Assembly: GCF_022531965.1 (NCBI RefSeq)
Contig: NZ_CP092831.1
Coordinates: 772,001 to 836,000, forward strand
Reading direction: 5' to 3'
DNA length: 64,000 bases
DNA from: Paenibacillus peoriae
Lineage (GTDB): Bacteria; Bacillota; Bacilli; Paenibacillales; Paenibacillaceae
In this document: positions 35,164-43,858 of the stretch, in pieces
Layout of the letters: the number at the start of each line of letters is the position of its first letter
Numbering within the stretch: the first letter of the stretch is position 1
Notes under the pieces: generated by a model
Databases searched by the model: none
Told to the model about the DNA's origin: nothing
The model's input: the letters and a program-made list of their open reading frames with translations, nothing else
Position numbers and translations under genes: made by a program

Positions 35164-35418
35164 TCAGCTTTTTTCGCGCCAACGTTTCAATAAAAAGATA
35201 GGAAGGGTTACAAACAAAATTGCAAAGGCTACAATGATCCACCACTGAGGGTCAATGATATACAACACGACTCCGATCAGCAGAACTGTTGTTATTATGG
35301 AAATTCTCACTTTCAACATTGTTCTCTTACTCACCCTAGCTTCTAATTTTGGCAGCGTTATGAGGGTGATTGCAGTTAACGCAGCAAAAAATGTTGAGGT
35401 AAATGAATTATAGATAAT
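35164..35418 (-). CDS. Small membrane protein, start uncertain
   Basis: A frame of 84 codons without a normal start at its 5' end encodes two or three coherent hydrophobic segments (TSTFFAALTAITLITLP, then IITTVLLIGVVLYIID and WWIIVAFAILFVTLPIFLL) and ends KRWREKS. AAGGAG lies just before an ATT codon at 35418, a rare start. The first in-frame ATG (35319) gives a 51-residue protein holding only the last two helices. Coding-like composition suggests a real gene or a slightly damaged one. Follows the 132-residue membrane protein on the same strand. Confidence 0.45.
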   Translation of the reverse strand: MIYNSFTSTFFAALTAITLITLPKLEARVSKRTMLKVRISIITTVLLIGVVLYIIDPQWWIIVAFAILFVTLPIFLLKRWREKS

Positions 35419-35527
35419 ATCAGCTCCTTAATCTAATTACCCACCCAGGAATGTTCGGAATTAATGTGATAAAACAGAAACCCTCCGCTGAGAAAGGCTT
35501 TTGTTTTGGAACGACGCACATCCAACG

Positions 35528-35926
35528 TTACTTCGAGAAAATACTTATAATAAAAAATAAAAGCGAAATGATGATCAAAGTTAGATATATACTAGAAACC
35601 CGTTTTCCGATTGTAGCTCCAAACTCTTTAGGATTTTTATATCCAATGATTAAACTGGGAATAAAAAAAATACTGGATAGATAAATGGTGTAGTGAAACC
35701 TAGTATTATCGACAGGATTGGACCATGCGGACAATCCAAAAAAGGAAAGCAACTGGTCTCCCAATATGTAATCGCCAAATTCAAAAGAAACAGCCATGCC
35801 AAGAAGAGATAACAGCAGTGAAAGTGATCCCCAGCCTACTTTTTTTCTGTTTTTTCTCAACAATTCAAAGATAATTAGTAAAATTGCAATTGCTTGTATG
35901 CTGTATGTCAACATGATTGAAAACAT
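35528..35926 (-). CDS. Hypothetical membrane protein, 132 residues
   Basis: Four predicted membrane helices (about 3-21, 32-50, 80-95, 112-130), a basic loop KNRKK after helix 1, and no family that I recognise. AAGGAGG 5 bases before ATG is a strong ribosome site, which supports a real gene. Lies upstream of the small membrane protein above and could form an operon with it. Confidence 0.65.
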   Translation of the reverse strand: MFSIMLTYSIQAIAILLIIFELLRKNRKKVGWGSLSLLLSLLGMAVSFEFGDYILGDQLLSFFGLSAWSNPVDNTRFHYTIYLSSIFFIPSLIIGYKNPKEFGATIGKRVSSIYLTLIIISLLFFIISIFSK

Positions 35927-36098
35927 AAAGTACCTCCTTGAACATCAGAATCAAATGATAAGATGTCAATTTCGGAAATAAGTGTACCATTTTATGGTAT
36001 GTTTTCATATGATTTTCAATACAGCGATCGTAGATCAAATGGAACGCGAAGCGGCCTTAGCCATACAATATTTCATCTGAATGTAAAAGGAGATGATC

Positions 36099-37145
36099 AT
36101 GTTGGCTACCTTCTCGGCCGCGCTTCAAGTGAAAAAGCGGATGGCCAAGCGAGTCTTAAAAATGTCCGGTGTCCACGGCATTGGCGTAGGATACAGGGAC
36201 CCTGCCCATCCCAAAAGGGGAGCCGCTGTCATTGTGTACACGGACCGTTTAGCGTCGGCCTCTACTGGACTCCTGTCGGCCACCGCATTAGGAAAGAAAA
36301 CAAACGTTCCAGTCCGAATTGTAAAGACTGGAAAGATCAGAGCCAATGCTACGGACTACAGAGTGCGCATACGCCCGGTCATCGCCGGCTACAGTGTCGG
36401 GACGATTGAAGGCTCCGGTACAACCGGACTCATCGTTGCCCCAACTGGAGCGCCGGCTACACGTTATCTTTTTAGCAACAACCATGTCCTCAATCCCTCC
36501 AATACAGACAATCGGGAGGCTACAATTCAGCCAGGCGGAGCCGATGGGGGGACGGTTGCTCAGGATCGTATAGGACGGCTATATCGTTACGTGCGCTTGA
36601 ATCCTACCGGAACGAACCTGATTGATGGGGCGCTTTCGCTTCCGACCCGTAACAACCTGCTCAATCCGCGTTATGCCACAGTAGGAGCGATTCCGGGTCA
36701 TGTGACCGCTTATCGCATAGGGGATAGGTTGAAGAAGGTAGGGCGTACGACCGGGCGGGTCAATGGCACGGTAGAGTCCGTCTATACGGACCTGCAAATC
36801 AATTATGGTGGAGAGTTGGGCTTACTGACCTTCGAAGATCAGACGGTTATTAGAGGTACGACTCCTGTATCACTACCCGGGGATTCTGGCTCTGTATGGC
36901 TCAGACAGTCTGATAATTATGCAGCTGCGGTTAATTATGCAGGCACGGCAGATGGTCGCTTATCCATAGCCTTTCCAGTGCAGTGGGCCATGCAGGTATT
37001 CAACACACGGGTAGCCCGCCCCAACGGGGCAGGCAGGGTGCTGAGGGTAGATACAGGATCTTCCCCTCGCTCTTATACTAGGCAGCTCACCAGTGAGGAA
37101 CTGGCTCGCTTAAGACCAAGAACGACACGCATTAGACGGAGCTAA
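36099..37145 (+). CDS. Trypsin-fold (S1/PA clan) serine protease-like protein
   Basis: 348 residues. After a basic N-terminal region with SGVHGIGVGYRDPAHP, the chymotrypsin-like triad can be placed: His in FSNNHVLN, Asp in NLIDGALSL, Ser in VSLPGDSGSVW. The Gly-Asp-Ser-Gly box is intact, so activity is plausible. There is no signal peptide or membrane anchor, so it is either cytosolic or a spore or released protein. The C-terminus is Arg-rich (RLRPRTTRIRRS). AAAAGGAG fixes the ATG at 36099, since the ATG at 36093 is flush with it. No inhibitor or partner gene is adjacent. Confidence 0.75.
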   Translation: MLATFSAALQVKKRMAKRVLKMSGVHGIGVGYRDPAHPKRGAAVIVYTDRLASASTGLLSATALGKKTNVPVRIVKTGKIRANATDYRVRIRPVIAGYSVGTIEGSGTTGLIVAPTGAPATRYLFSNNHVLNPSNTDNREATIQPGGADGGTVAQDRIGRLYRYVRLNPTGTNLIDGALSLPTRNNLLNPRYATVGAIPGHVTAYRIGDRLKKVGRTTGRVNGTVESVYTDLQINYGGELGLLTFEDQTVIRGTTPVSLPGDSGSVWLRQSDNYAAAVNYAGTADGRLSIAFPVQWAMQVFNTRVARPNGAGRVLRVDTGSSPRSYTRQLTSEELARLRPRTTRIRRS

Positions 37146-37239
37146 ACGCCCTCCCGATGGAAAAATTGCCGCTGATCGTCCCGGTAAGGCGTCAATTTAA
37201 ATGCTTTCCATAGGGCGGCTCACTTCGGAAGCATCACCT

Positions 37240-37286
37240 CCCCGGATTTCACCCCTGATTACAGAATTAATATAAGAAATCCGGGG
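37240..37286. repeat. 11-bp stem hairpin after the protease gene
   Basis: CCCCGGATTTC (37240-37250) pairs exactly with GAAATCCGGGG (37276-37286), 25-base loop. No T run follows, so it is not a classical terminator; it may stabilise the 3' end of the protease mRNA. Confidence 0.5.
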
Positions 37287-37316
37287 TGGAGGCAATGAGA
37301 AGCACCAGCAGAAGTA

Positions 37317-37396
37317 ATTCACGATCCCAATCATTTACGACGCAAATGATTCACGACACAGATGATTCACGGTACAAATCATTCACAATCTAAAAC
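37317..37396. repeat. Five imperfect tandem repeats of 16 bp
   Basis: Five consecutive 16-base units beginning ATT[CT]AC at 37317, 37333, 37349, 37365 and 37381, consensus ATTCACGACNCAAATC, with the last two more divergent. The period is not a multiple of three, so it is not a protein repeat. It lies between the convergent protease and LamG genes. Confidence 0.7.
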
Positions 37397-37427
37397 GTTA
37401 ACGGCATGAATGAATGCATAATGCATT

Positions 37428-40400
37428 CTAATCTGCCCCCTCAGCATATGCTTGGACTCCCACATCAGGGGCTGTAATGATGCTACTTGCCGAGGCCAAG
37501 CCCCGGATTTCCTGAGCGGTCAGGGCTCTGTTGTAAATGATCAGTTCATCTACTGCGCCGTTCAGATAGGGATCATCAAACTGGGATTTCCCAATATAGT
37601 TCCGGTTTGTCAGTCCAAGACTGGAAGGATTCAGCGTCATGTTCGTGTTACGCGTCGCCTCTACACCGTCCACATACATCATTCCAGTATTGCCTGACAA
37701 AGTCACGGCGACATGCTTCCAAACCCCTGTTGCTAGCTCCGGCGCATTCAACTGTTGTTCCTTTCCGTTCCCCGCGATAGTGATAGCGAAGCGCATACCA
37801 GTTCCCTCGGCCTTAGGTGTCAAAAACATATACCGATCCGTGCTTGCTCCAAAATCAAACAGGCGTGCCCAGCCATTATGCGTGTTCACTCGTACCCATG
37901 CGGCAATGGTAAAGTCATTGAGGCTGCTAACTATTCCGCCGGGCAGGCTGGCATAGGCGTCTGTACCGTTAAGGCGCAGAGCATTGCCATTCCGTCCCGC
38001 GCCCCACGAGCCTCCATTTACACTGGCCTGTTGTCCATAACCGGAAGAATCGACTGCGGTAGATCCGGCCGTTTCGTCAAATTCATAATGGGCTATAATG
38101 TCTCCAGCGGGAGACGGATTACCTGTACTCGATTGAATACGGATATCATAGTTGGCTGCCGTACCGATATTCAGTCTGACCGTGATCGCAGAGCTGTTAG
38201 CAGCCGTGACTGATCCGGTTTTGGTACCGTCTACGAGCACGTCATACGTACCTGCCGCGAGTCCGGTCAAGCTCATAACGGTAGTATGAGTCGTGCCTGG
38301 GGTCATATTTTTCAGTGTCAGGCGCATGTTGTTCTTGGACTTGGACACGATGGCCAAGCTATATTGATCCCGGTTCAACTCCAGACTCAGCTTCTGGGTG
38401 ATCAGATGCAGACGTTGGAATACGCCGTCTTTTGGAGTAACCGTATAGCTGTTATTGCTTTCTGTAACGTCACAGCCATAACCGAACAAACCGAATATGG
38501 GATCGACAGCAACATCCGAGCTTAGAATTTTAATGGCTCCAAACAGCCCTAGATCGGCTTCCCCGGACATGCCACGCCATCCGTTAAAGAGAGGGCCGCC
38601 GTCCAGACCCAGGGCGCCGTAATTGCCCTTGCCTGCCTGATATGTCCACGATACCGCCCCGATATTGGCAGGATCAGAGCTGATCTGTCCCGAGTTAATC
38701 GCCCCGATGTTTGCCAGCTTGGCGGCATAGGATAGACGCTGATCCACTTCGGGCTTGGGCGAATGCCGACGTGTCCAGTCATCCATCGCATAGCCGGCCA
38801 GTGAGGTGGTGTACTGGAAGTTCCACCAATTCTCTCCGGTGATGGTGACCGGATCGGCGTAATAGTACCAGACAGGCATATGACCGCGTGCAGCACGCGT
38901 TTTGGCGTTGATTTTGCTCATCATCGTCGTGTTGTTGTTCATTTTGGCGAGTGTATATACGGCTTCTTCGCCTGTATTGTCATAGTTGTACTCAGAGCCA
39001 TAAGGATAGGTGGTGTTTTTGAAATTGTTGTACTTGGTAGCCATTTTGGCAATCAGGTCGTTAGCCTCGGTGGTCAAGCCTTCTTCCTGAAGCGCTTTAA
39101 TAATATCAGGTGTAGTTAGCTCACCCATGAGTCCCGTGTTCCAGTTATAGGCAACAGGGCCTTCATACAACGCTTTAAAAATATGATAAGCACGTAGCAA
39201 ATATGTGTTTTTGCTATTGCGATAGCTGATCAGGTTGGGATACAGCTTGGCAAGTTTATACATGCTAAAAAACGTATTATAAATGTGCGGATAGGCATAG
39301 CCCCGGTACGTTGGTGTCGTATTAGGCTGCGGCATCAGGAAATCAGGAACCAGATAATCGCTATGATGGCCTTCCATCAAATTCGTCCAGATGGCCACTT
39401 CCAAATAATCATCGACTGCCTTGATCTCAGATGCCACGGGCTTCTGAACGTTTTTCTCCGCCAGAAACTGACCGTGAGTTAGCCCCCAATCGTCACCCCA
39501 GCCCCAGTAACCAGCAAAGCTGTTGCGTTTGGCCTTGTACTGCATCATCCAGTCATCAAAGACCTTATCCCTCAGGTCGCCCGGAACGTTCCATTGGGTG
39601 CTGTTGACCATGAAGGTAGAGTGACGCTGAAGTGCAGCTTCGATTGGCTCGATGGCATAGAACTGGAGAACGGTTTTTTCGCCGTTACCATAGTTAACCG
39701 TAATATTGTTATGTCCCAGTCGTCCCAGTGTAAGTTCATATATTTTATGGTTTGTAGGGGCTGTTTCCAGATAGCTGATGGTCGTTTCCGACGGATATTG
39801 CGCGGTGACAGAGGTAATGGATTTGCTGGTATGCAGATCGAATTTAGCCTTGAGATTGGTTGGGAAGATCATACCCGGAACCACGGTCACATCCACATGT
39901 CCCTCACTGTACAGCCTGTCCTTTACGGCCTGCTCGTCCGCTACCTTGTAAAATTTAAAAGCATACGTTTTGCTTTCACCAGGAGCCAGCGACAGACTGG
40001 TGCTTCCAAGATAGCCACGGTTGGTGCTCTTGATGACATTGGAGTGGATATAGAACACATTCAGTCCTTCGGACCAGCCCCCTTGCTCCATAGCCCATGT
40101 GCTGCCGGGATGCTCCTCAGTTCTCCAATGGTCCTGATATTCGAGACCAGCCCCCGTTGAGGCATCAGGGATTAGTAGTACATACGGTCCGATGCCGCTA
40201 GGTCGTCCAGCGGTAATAAAGGAACTGTTATGGCCTACAAAGGAGTGTGAGAGTACTCTGGTTTCATAAATTTGTTCATTATTGCCACCCGACCAGTACT
40301 CGTTAAACGGAAGTGGCAGTCCCCAATCTCCGATCTCCAGCGTTTGATTAGAGCTGTTCGTTACTTTCATTTGCCAGTGCAAATAATCGTTAACCAACGA

Positions 40401-40727
40401 ATAAGTTTCATGTAAAATGAAATTACGTATTCCCTGATGGTTTGATGAATTCTGATAGGCTACCTGGACACTGTTTCCAGAAGAGGTGATCTGGCGCGCA
40501 TCAGCAGAATTGCTTGTCCATGCCCGAGTCCACGCTCCGTTGCCGAGACGATAGGTGAACATGAGTTCACCCAGCCATTGATGATCCGACGTATTCTGTT
40601 TAGGTGCGTTGGAGCTGTTCATAACATAGTTGGTATTAAAAGTGTCCCCTACCAGTCGCAAGGAAGAGAGATCCCCGTAATCTCCGACAGAGATGGAGAA
40701 CACTTGATTAGATAGCTGTACTGCCAT
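37428..40727 (-). CDS. DUF5695-like glycoside hydrolase-type protein with C-terminal LamG domain
   Basis: 1099 residues. The N-terminal beta-sandwich (about 1-370) is followed by an (alpha/alpha)-barrel-like region (about 370-700) with aromatic and acidic clusters such as FAGYWGWGDDWGLTHGQF and GSEYNYDNTGEEAVYTLAK. A small beta domain (about 790-860) leads into a concanavalin/LamG domain (about 870-1080: IIAHYEFDETAGSTAVDSSG, FTIAAWVRVN, WKHVAVTLSG, NGAVDELIIYNRALTAQEI). It looks like a polysaccharide-active enzyme with a binding module, yet there is no N-terminal signal peptide. Ribosome site AGGAGG precedes ATG. I recall the first part as DUF5695 but cannot confirm. Confidence 0.72.
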   Translation of the reverse strand: MAVQLSNQVFSISVGDYGDLSSLRLVGDTFNTNYVMNSSNAPKQNTSDHQWLGELMFTYRLGNGAWTRAWTSNSADARQITSSGNSVQVAYQNSSNHQGIRNFILHETYSLVNDYLHWQMKVTNSSNQTLEIGDWGLPLPFNEYWSGGNNEQIYETRVLSHSFVGHNSSFITAGRPSGIGPYVLLIPDASTGAGLEYQDHWRTEEHPGSTWAMEQGGWSEGLNVFYIHSNVIKSTNRGYLGSTSLSLAPGESKTYAFKFYKVADEQAVKDRLYSEGHVDVTVVPGMIFPTNLKAKFDLHTSKSITSVTAQYPSETTISYLETAPTNHKIYELTLGRLGHNNITVNYGNGEKTVLQFYAIEPIEAALQRHSTFMVNSTQWNVPGDLRDKVFDDWMMQYKAKRNSFAGYWGWGDDWGLTHGQFLAEKNVQKPVASEIKAVDDYLEVAIWTNLMEGHHSDYLVPDFLMPQPNTTPTYRGYAYPHIYNTFFSMYKLAKLYPNLISYRNSKNTYLLRAYHIFKALYEGPVAYNWNTGLMGELTTPDIIKALQEEGLTTEANDLIAKMATKYNNFKNTTYPYGSEYNYDNTGEEAVYTLAKMNNNTTMMSKINAKTRAARGHMPVWYYYADPVTITGENWWNFQYTTSLAGYAMDDWTRRHSPKPEVDQRLSYAAKLANIGAINSGQISSDPANIGAVSWTYQAGKGNYGALGLDGGPLFNGWRGMSGEADLGLFGAIKILSSDVAVDPIFGLFGYGCDVTESNNSYTVTPKDGVFQRLHLITQKLSLELNRDQYSLAIVSKSKNNMRLTLKNMTPGTTHTTVMSLTGLAAGTYDVLVDGTKTGSVTAANSSAITVRLNIGTAANYDIRIQSSTGNPSPAGDIIAHYEFDETAGSTAVDSSGYGQQASVNGGSWGAGRNGNALRLNGTDAYASLPGGIVSSLNDFTIAAWVRVNTHNGWARLFDFGASTDRYMFLTPKAEGTGMRFAITIAGNGKEQQLNAPELATGVWKHVAVTLSGNTGMMYVDGVEATRNTNMTLNPSSLGLTNRNYIGKSQFDDPYLNGAVDELIIYNRALTAQEIRGLASASSIITAPDVGVQAYAEGAD

Positions 40728-40752
40728 GTTATCAACCTCCTAACAAAGGTTC

Positions 40753-40766
40753 GTGAGCGTGCTCAC
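40753..40766. promoter_or_regulatory. Palindrome upstream of the LamG gene
   Basis: GTGAGC-GT-GCTCAC, six-base arms around a central GT, about 25 bases before the ATG on the minus strand. It is operator-like (LacI/GntR style), but no regulator is adjacent. Confidence 0.35.
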
Positions 40767-40878
40767 TACGTTAATATATGTGTGAGAAATACTTTTGCTA
40801 CCCTATGTATGAGAATTGATAGAAAATAGATTCATATAGATATCCTAGAGGGCTCTCAATCGTGGAGGTAGAGATATA

Positions 40879-41517
40879 ATGAAAAATAAAATGGAGCTGC
40901 CAAAGATTCCTGCGGATTTACCCGTATTAAATGAAGAAATGCGCTCCATACGATCCAAAGACGAACTCAGTATAGGGTCTGTAGAGGATATCATTTTGGA
41001 CAATATGGAAGCGGTTAAGGTTTCATTAGAGAAGATGACTTTTAAAAATGTAACGATCATGGAATCGTCATTGCCGGAAAGTGAATGGACAGACGTTATT
41101 TTTGATAAATGCGATCTATCGAATGTTAATTTTTCAGGTTCCTTTATCCATCGGGTAGAGTTCAGAAACTGCAAATTGCTCGGAACGGATTTTTCGAGAA
41201 GCAGGTTCCAAAACGTTCGTTTTTCGGATTGTTTAGGGGATTATTCGATGTTCCGTTTTGCTAATTTCAAGCAAGTTGGTTTTGAGGATTGTTCTTTGAT
41301 AAGTGCAGATCTGTATCATTTAACACTACAAAAAACCTCTTTTGCCCGTTGCAATCTGGATCAAGCCACCCTGTCGGGGTCCAAGCTCAAGGGAATTGAT
41401 CTCAGTGATTGCGAATTTGATGGATTACAAGTAGAGATAGAAGACTTGAATGGCTGCATCATCTCACCGCATCAGGCTTCATCCTTTGTGGGCCTTTTGG
41501 GGCTAGTAATTAAATAA
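40879..41517 (+). CDS. Pentapeptide repeat protein
   Basis: 212 residues. About residues 45-195 contain A(D/N)LXX-type repeats: CDLSNVNFSGSFIHRVEFRN, then CKLLGTDFSRSRFQNVRFSDC, FEDCSLISADLYHLTLQKTSF and CNLDQATLSGSKLKGIDLSDC. These form a right-handed quadrilateral beta helix. The role is unknown; Qnr-like gyrase protection proteins belong to this fold, but no evidence singles that out. No signal peptide. GGAGG precedes ATG. Single gene. Confidence 0.88.
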   Translation: MKNKMELPKIPADLPVLNEEMRSIRSKDELSIGSVEDIILDNMEAVKVSLEKMTFKNVTIMESSLPESEWTDVIFDKCDLSNVNFSGSFIHRVEFRNCKLLGTDFSRSRFQNVRFSDCLGDYSMFRFANFKQVGFEDCSLISADLYHLTLQKTSFARCNLDQATLSGSKLKGIDLSDCEFDGLQVEIEDLNGCIISPHQASSFVGLLGLVIK

Positions 41518-41564
41518 GGGGATATATTCGAGTCATCCGCCGCAAATGACGAACGAGTCTCAGG

Positions 41565-43193
41565 CTACTCTTCATATTCTTCATATCGTTGCCGTCTTAA
41601 CTTTCGAGCGCGTATATTTTTATCCAGCAGCTTTAATTGTCGTGCTATGGTATATCCTATCAGGTATGCAGCAGCGGATGTGTTGCCATCGACCGTGAAG
41701 GGGATGATGGAAGCATCGGCAACGATTAAATTTTTGACTCCATGCACGTTACCTCTGCGATCCACGACGCCTCCTCTATTTAATGGGGCCATGCGAAGAG
41801 AGCCTTGCTGGTGATGATTATGGCCAAAATTTTGCTTGATAAACTCCTCCAGGTTAGAGTCGTTGTCAATAACGTCAAGCGTAGGAGAAACGAGCTGATA
41901 TGATGGATCAATGGCCGTCAGCTCTGCCGCTATGTTTTTGACATAATTTTTATATATGTTTTTCACCGCTTCCATGTCCTCGGGATTCGAGAGAAAGCCT
42001 TCATCTGCAAGCACGATTTTCAGAGGGTCGTTGTTTTGCAGTTTGATCGATCCCCGGCTTGCAGGGCGTAAGTAAATCAAACCTAAGGTAAGCATGCCTT
42101 CCGAACCTATACCTAGCATTTGAACCGCCCGACGATGGTCCTCCGTTCCATTGGGATCAGGCAAGAAGGCTCCACCCGTATATAGAGCACTTGGATCATT
42201 AGAAGGCAGTGCGCGATCCTTGGGATTGGTTGAGAAGGAGGCAAAGTTCAGAGTATGGTTACGCAGGCGTTTGCCTACATTGGGATTATTAAATACTACA
42301 TGAATCCCTTTGTCTTTAAGCGATTTTTCAGGTCCGATTCCGGATAGCATTAATAACTGGGCGCTGTTAATGCCTGCTGAGACGATAACCTTCTTCCGCG
42401 CATAAGCTCGTGTACATATTCCTTCACGGAGGAATTCCACTCCTACAGCGCGCTTGTTAGTAAAAAGAACGCGCAAAGTTGTTGATTTAAAGAAAACCCT
42501 CAACTTCCGGCCGTTTACGCCCTGTCCGGAAGAAGTCATGATGCCTGGCGAGAGAAAAGCGGTTGAAGAGCTTTCCCTGTGTCCATTTGGTTTTTGGAAC
42601 AACTGCCATCGGGTAAAGGGACCAAGGGGAGTTTTAGGATCGTTATAATCGAGGATTTCCGGAAAACCTGTAGCACGTTCAATGGCCAAGGTTAGTTTTT
42701 GCGCCATAGACGTGGGATTTACAGGAGCTTGCCTGATATCAATCCGTCCGCTATATCCGTGAACCCTTGGATTATTCGTTTCTCCATTATATTTTTCTAG
42801 TTTTTTGAATCGGCGAATGGCTCTTCTAGGTGACCATAATGGGCCTAAAAGTTTTTCCCATTCTCTAAATACAGCCGAAGTAGGCCGTACATACTGCTCG
42901 CCGTTAATTGAAGAGCCACCGCCTAGCAGCCGTCCTGTGGTCCATTCGAATGACCGATCGTCTACTCCATTTTGTGGAATGCCTTCCCCTTGCCAAAAGT
43001 ATTCAGGGAAAAATTGTTCCTCCAGCTCCGGGGCAAAGGTAGAGTCCCTAATGGGTTTATCTTTATCGTTATTTTCCCCTGCTTCCAGCACAAGAACCGA
43101 TGTTTGCTTATCATCCGTAAGGGTTTTCGCTATTACAGCACCCGCAGGACCTGTTCCTACGACAATATAATCAAAGATTAATTTGTTTTTCAT
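41565..43193 (-). CDS. GMC-family FAD-dependent oxidoreductase
   Basis: 542 residues. FAD-binding Rossmann motif VVGTGPAGAVIA near residue 11, ADP-ribose acidic residue in VLVLEAGEN, GMC signature GRLLGGGSSINGEQYVR (about 87-103), PROSITE GMC 2 block GINSAQLLMLSGIGP, and C-terminal HNHHQQGSLRM with HH as the active-site pair and NLIVADASIIPF...NTSAAAYLIGY. It oxidises an alcohol or sugar by unknown specificity. The C-terminal tail is very basic then acidic (RARKLRRQRYEEYEE). A DUF1259 gene lies upstream on the same strand, separated by a terminator. Confidence 0.9.
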   Translation of the reverse strand: MKNKLIFDYIVVGTGPAGAVIAKTLTDDKQTSVLVLEAGENNDKDKPIRDSTFAPELEEQFFPEYFWQGEGIPQNGVDDRSFEWTTGRLLGGGSSINGEQYVRPTSAVFREWEKLLGPLWSPRRAIRRFKKLEKYNGETNNPRVHGYSGRIDIRQAPVNPTSMAQKLTLAIERATGFPEILDYNDPKTPLGPFTRWQLFQKPNGHRESSSTAFLSPGIMTSSGQGVNGRKLRVFFKSTTLRVLFTNKRAVGVEFLREGICTRAYARKKVIVSAGINSAQLLMLSGIGPEKSLKDKGIHVVFNNPNVGKRLRNHTLNFASFSTNPKDRALPSNDPSALYTGGAFLPDPNGTEDHRRAVQMLGIGSEGMLTLGLIYLRPASRGSIKLQNNDPLKIVLADEGFLSNPEDMEAVKNIYKNYVKNIAAELTAIDPSYQLVSPTLDVIDNDSNLEEFIKQNFGHNHHQQGSLRMAPLNRGGVVDRRGNVHGVKNLIVADASIIPFTVDGNTSAAAYLIGYTIARQLKLLDKNIRARKLRRQRYEEYEE

Positions 43194-43262
43194 AAAGCTC
43201 TCCTTTTAGATAAATGGGCTAATGTAGAATATTAATCTGTTTTGTCCTATGTTCCGCCCATA

Positions 43263-43292
43263 ACAAAAAAAGACCCGCCAAAGCGGATCTTT
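43263..43292 (-). terminator. Terminator after the DUF1259 gene (minus strand)
   Basis: Minus strand GATCCGC-TTTG-GCGGGTC with one G-U pair, then seven T. Confidence 0.8.
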
Positions 43293-43307
43293 GCATTTAT
43301 TGATAGC

Positions 43308-43736
43308 TTACTTTTTCTTAATAACCGGCCGTACAGGCTTCGTTGTCAAGACATTAAGCGCGTCACGCACTTCTGTGGCGAAAACAAGCGGTTTTTCTAC
43401 TTTTTCGAAGTGGATGTACCAGAGATTGGGGTTATCAAATAGCCAGTGATTGTGCAGTGCCGTCACTTTGATATCATGTTTACGAAGTCGAGAAATAAAC
43501 GGATTAATTTCTGCGGTCAAAATCACGGTTTCACCAAGACATAATCCTTTTCCGTTACGGCCAATACTTTCGAAAGAAAATGCTTGGGGTATTGCAAGAA
43601 AGGATCTGGTCTTTTTCCCTAAAATGATCGGCTTGATGTTATTTCTGACTGTAGATGCAGTACAAACTCCGTTAATGATTTGAGGTGTTGCTTTTAATAT
43701 AGCTGCAAACTGTCTACAAAGAGGACTAATTGCCAT
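43308..43736 (-). CDS. DUF1259 (LppY/LpqO-like) domain protein
   Basis: 142 residues. Central VILTAEINPFISRLRKHDIKVTALHNHWLFDNPNLWYIHFEKVEKP matches the DUF1259 pattern (LHNHm..p.l.flHf). No signal peptide in this copy. ATG 43736 has GGAGTGAG about 8 bases upstream, so the GTG 9 bases earlier is unlikely. The C-terminus is basic (KPVRPVIKKK). Function unknown; the His-rich motif suggests metal binding. It is upstream of the GMC oxidoreductase gene. Confidence 0.75.
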   Translation of the reverse strand: MAISPLCRQFAAILKATPQIINGVCTASTVRNNIKPIILGKKTRSFLAIPQAFSFESIGRNGKGLCLGETVILTAEINPFISRLRKHDIKVTALHNHWLFDNPNLWYIHFEKVEKPLVFATEVRDALNVLTTKPVRPVIKKK

Positions 43737-43858
43737 TTCTCTCACTCCAATTCTTTTAAGTTACTAGCATCATATGAAAAAGTAAGGGAATGGAAAGGGC
43801 AAGTCTTCTTTATCGTTAGTCTAATTTGCTATATACAAAGTGCGAATGGAGCACCTTT

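Noticed and set aside
37294..37392. Short 32-codon frame starting MRSTSRSNSRSQ
   Set aside because: The frame lies on the 16-bp tandem repeats, whose period is not a codon multiple, and GGAGG is only two bases from ATG.
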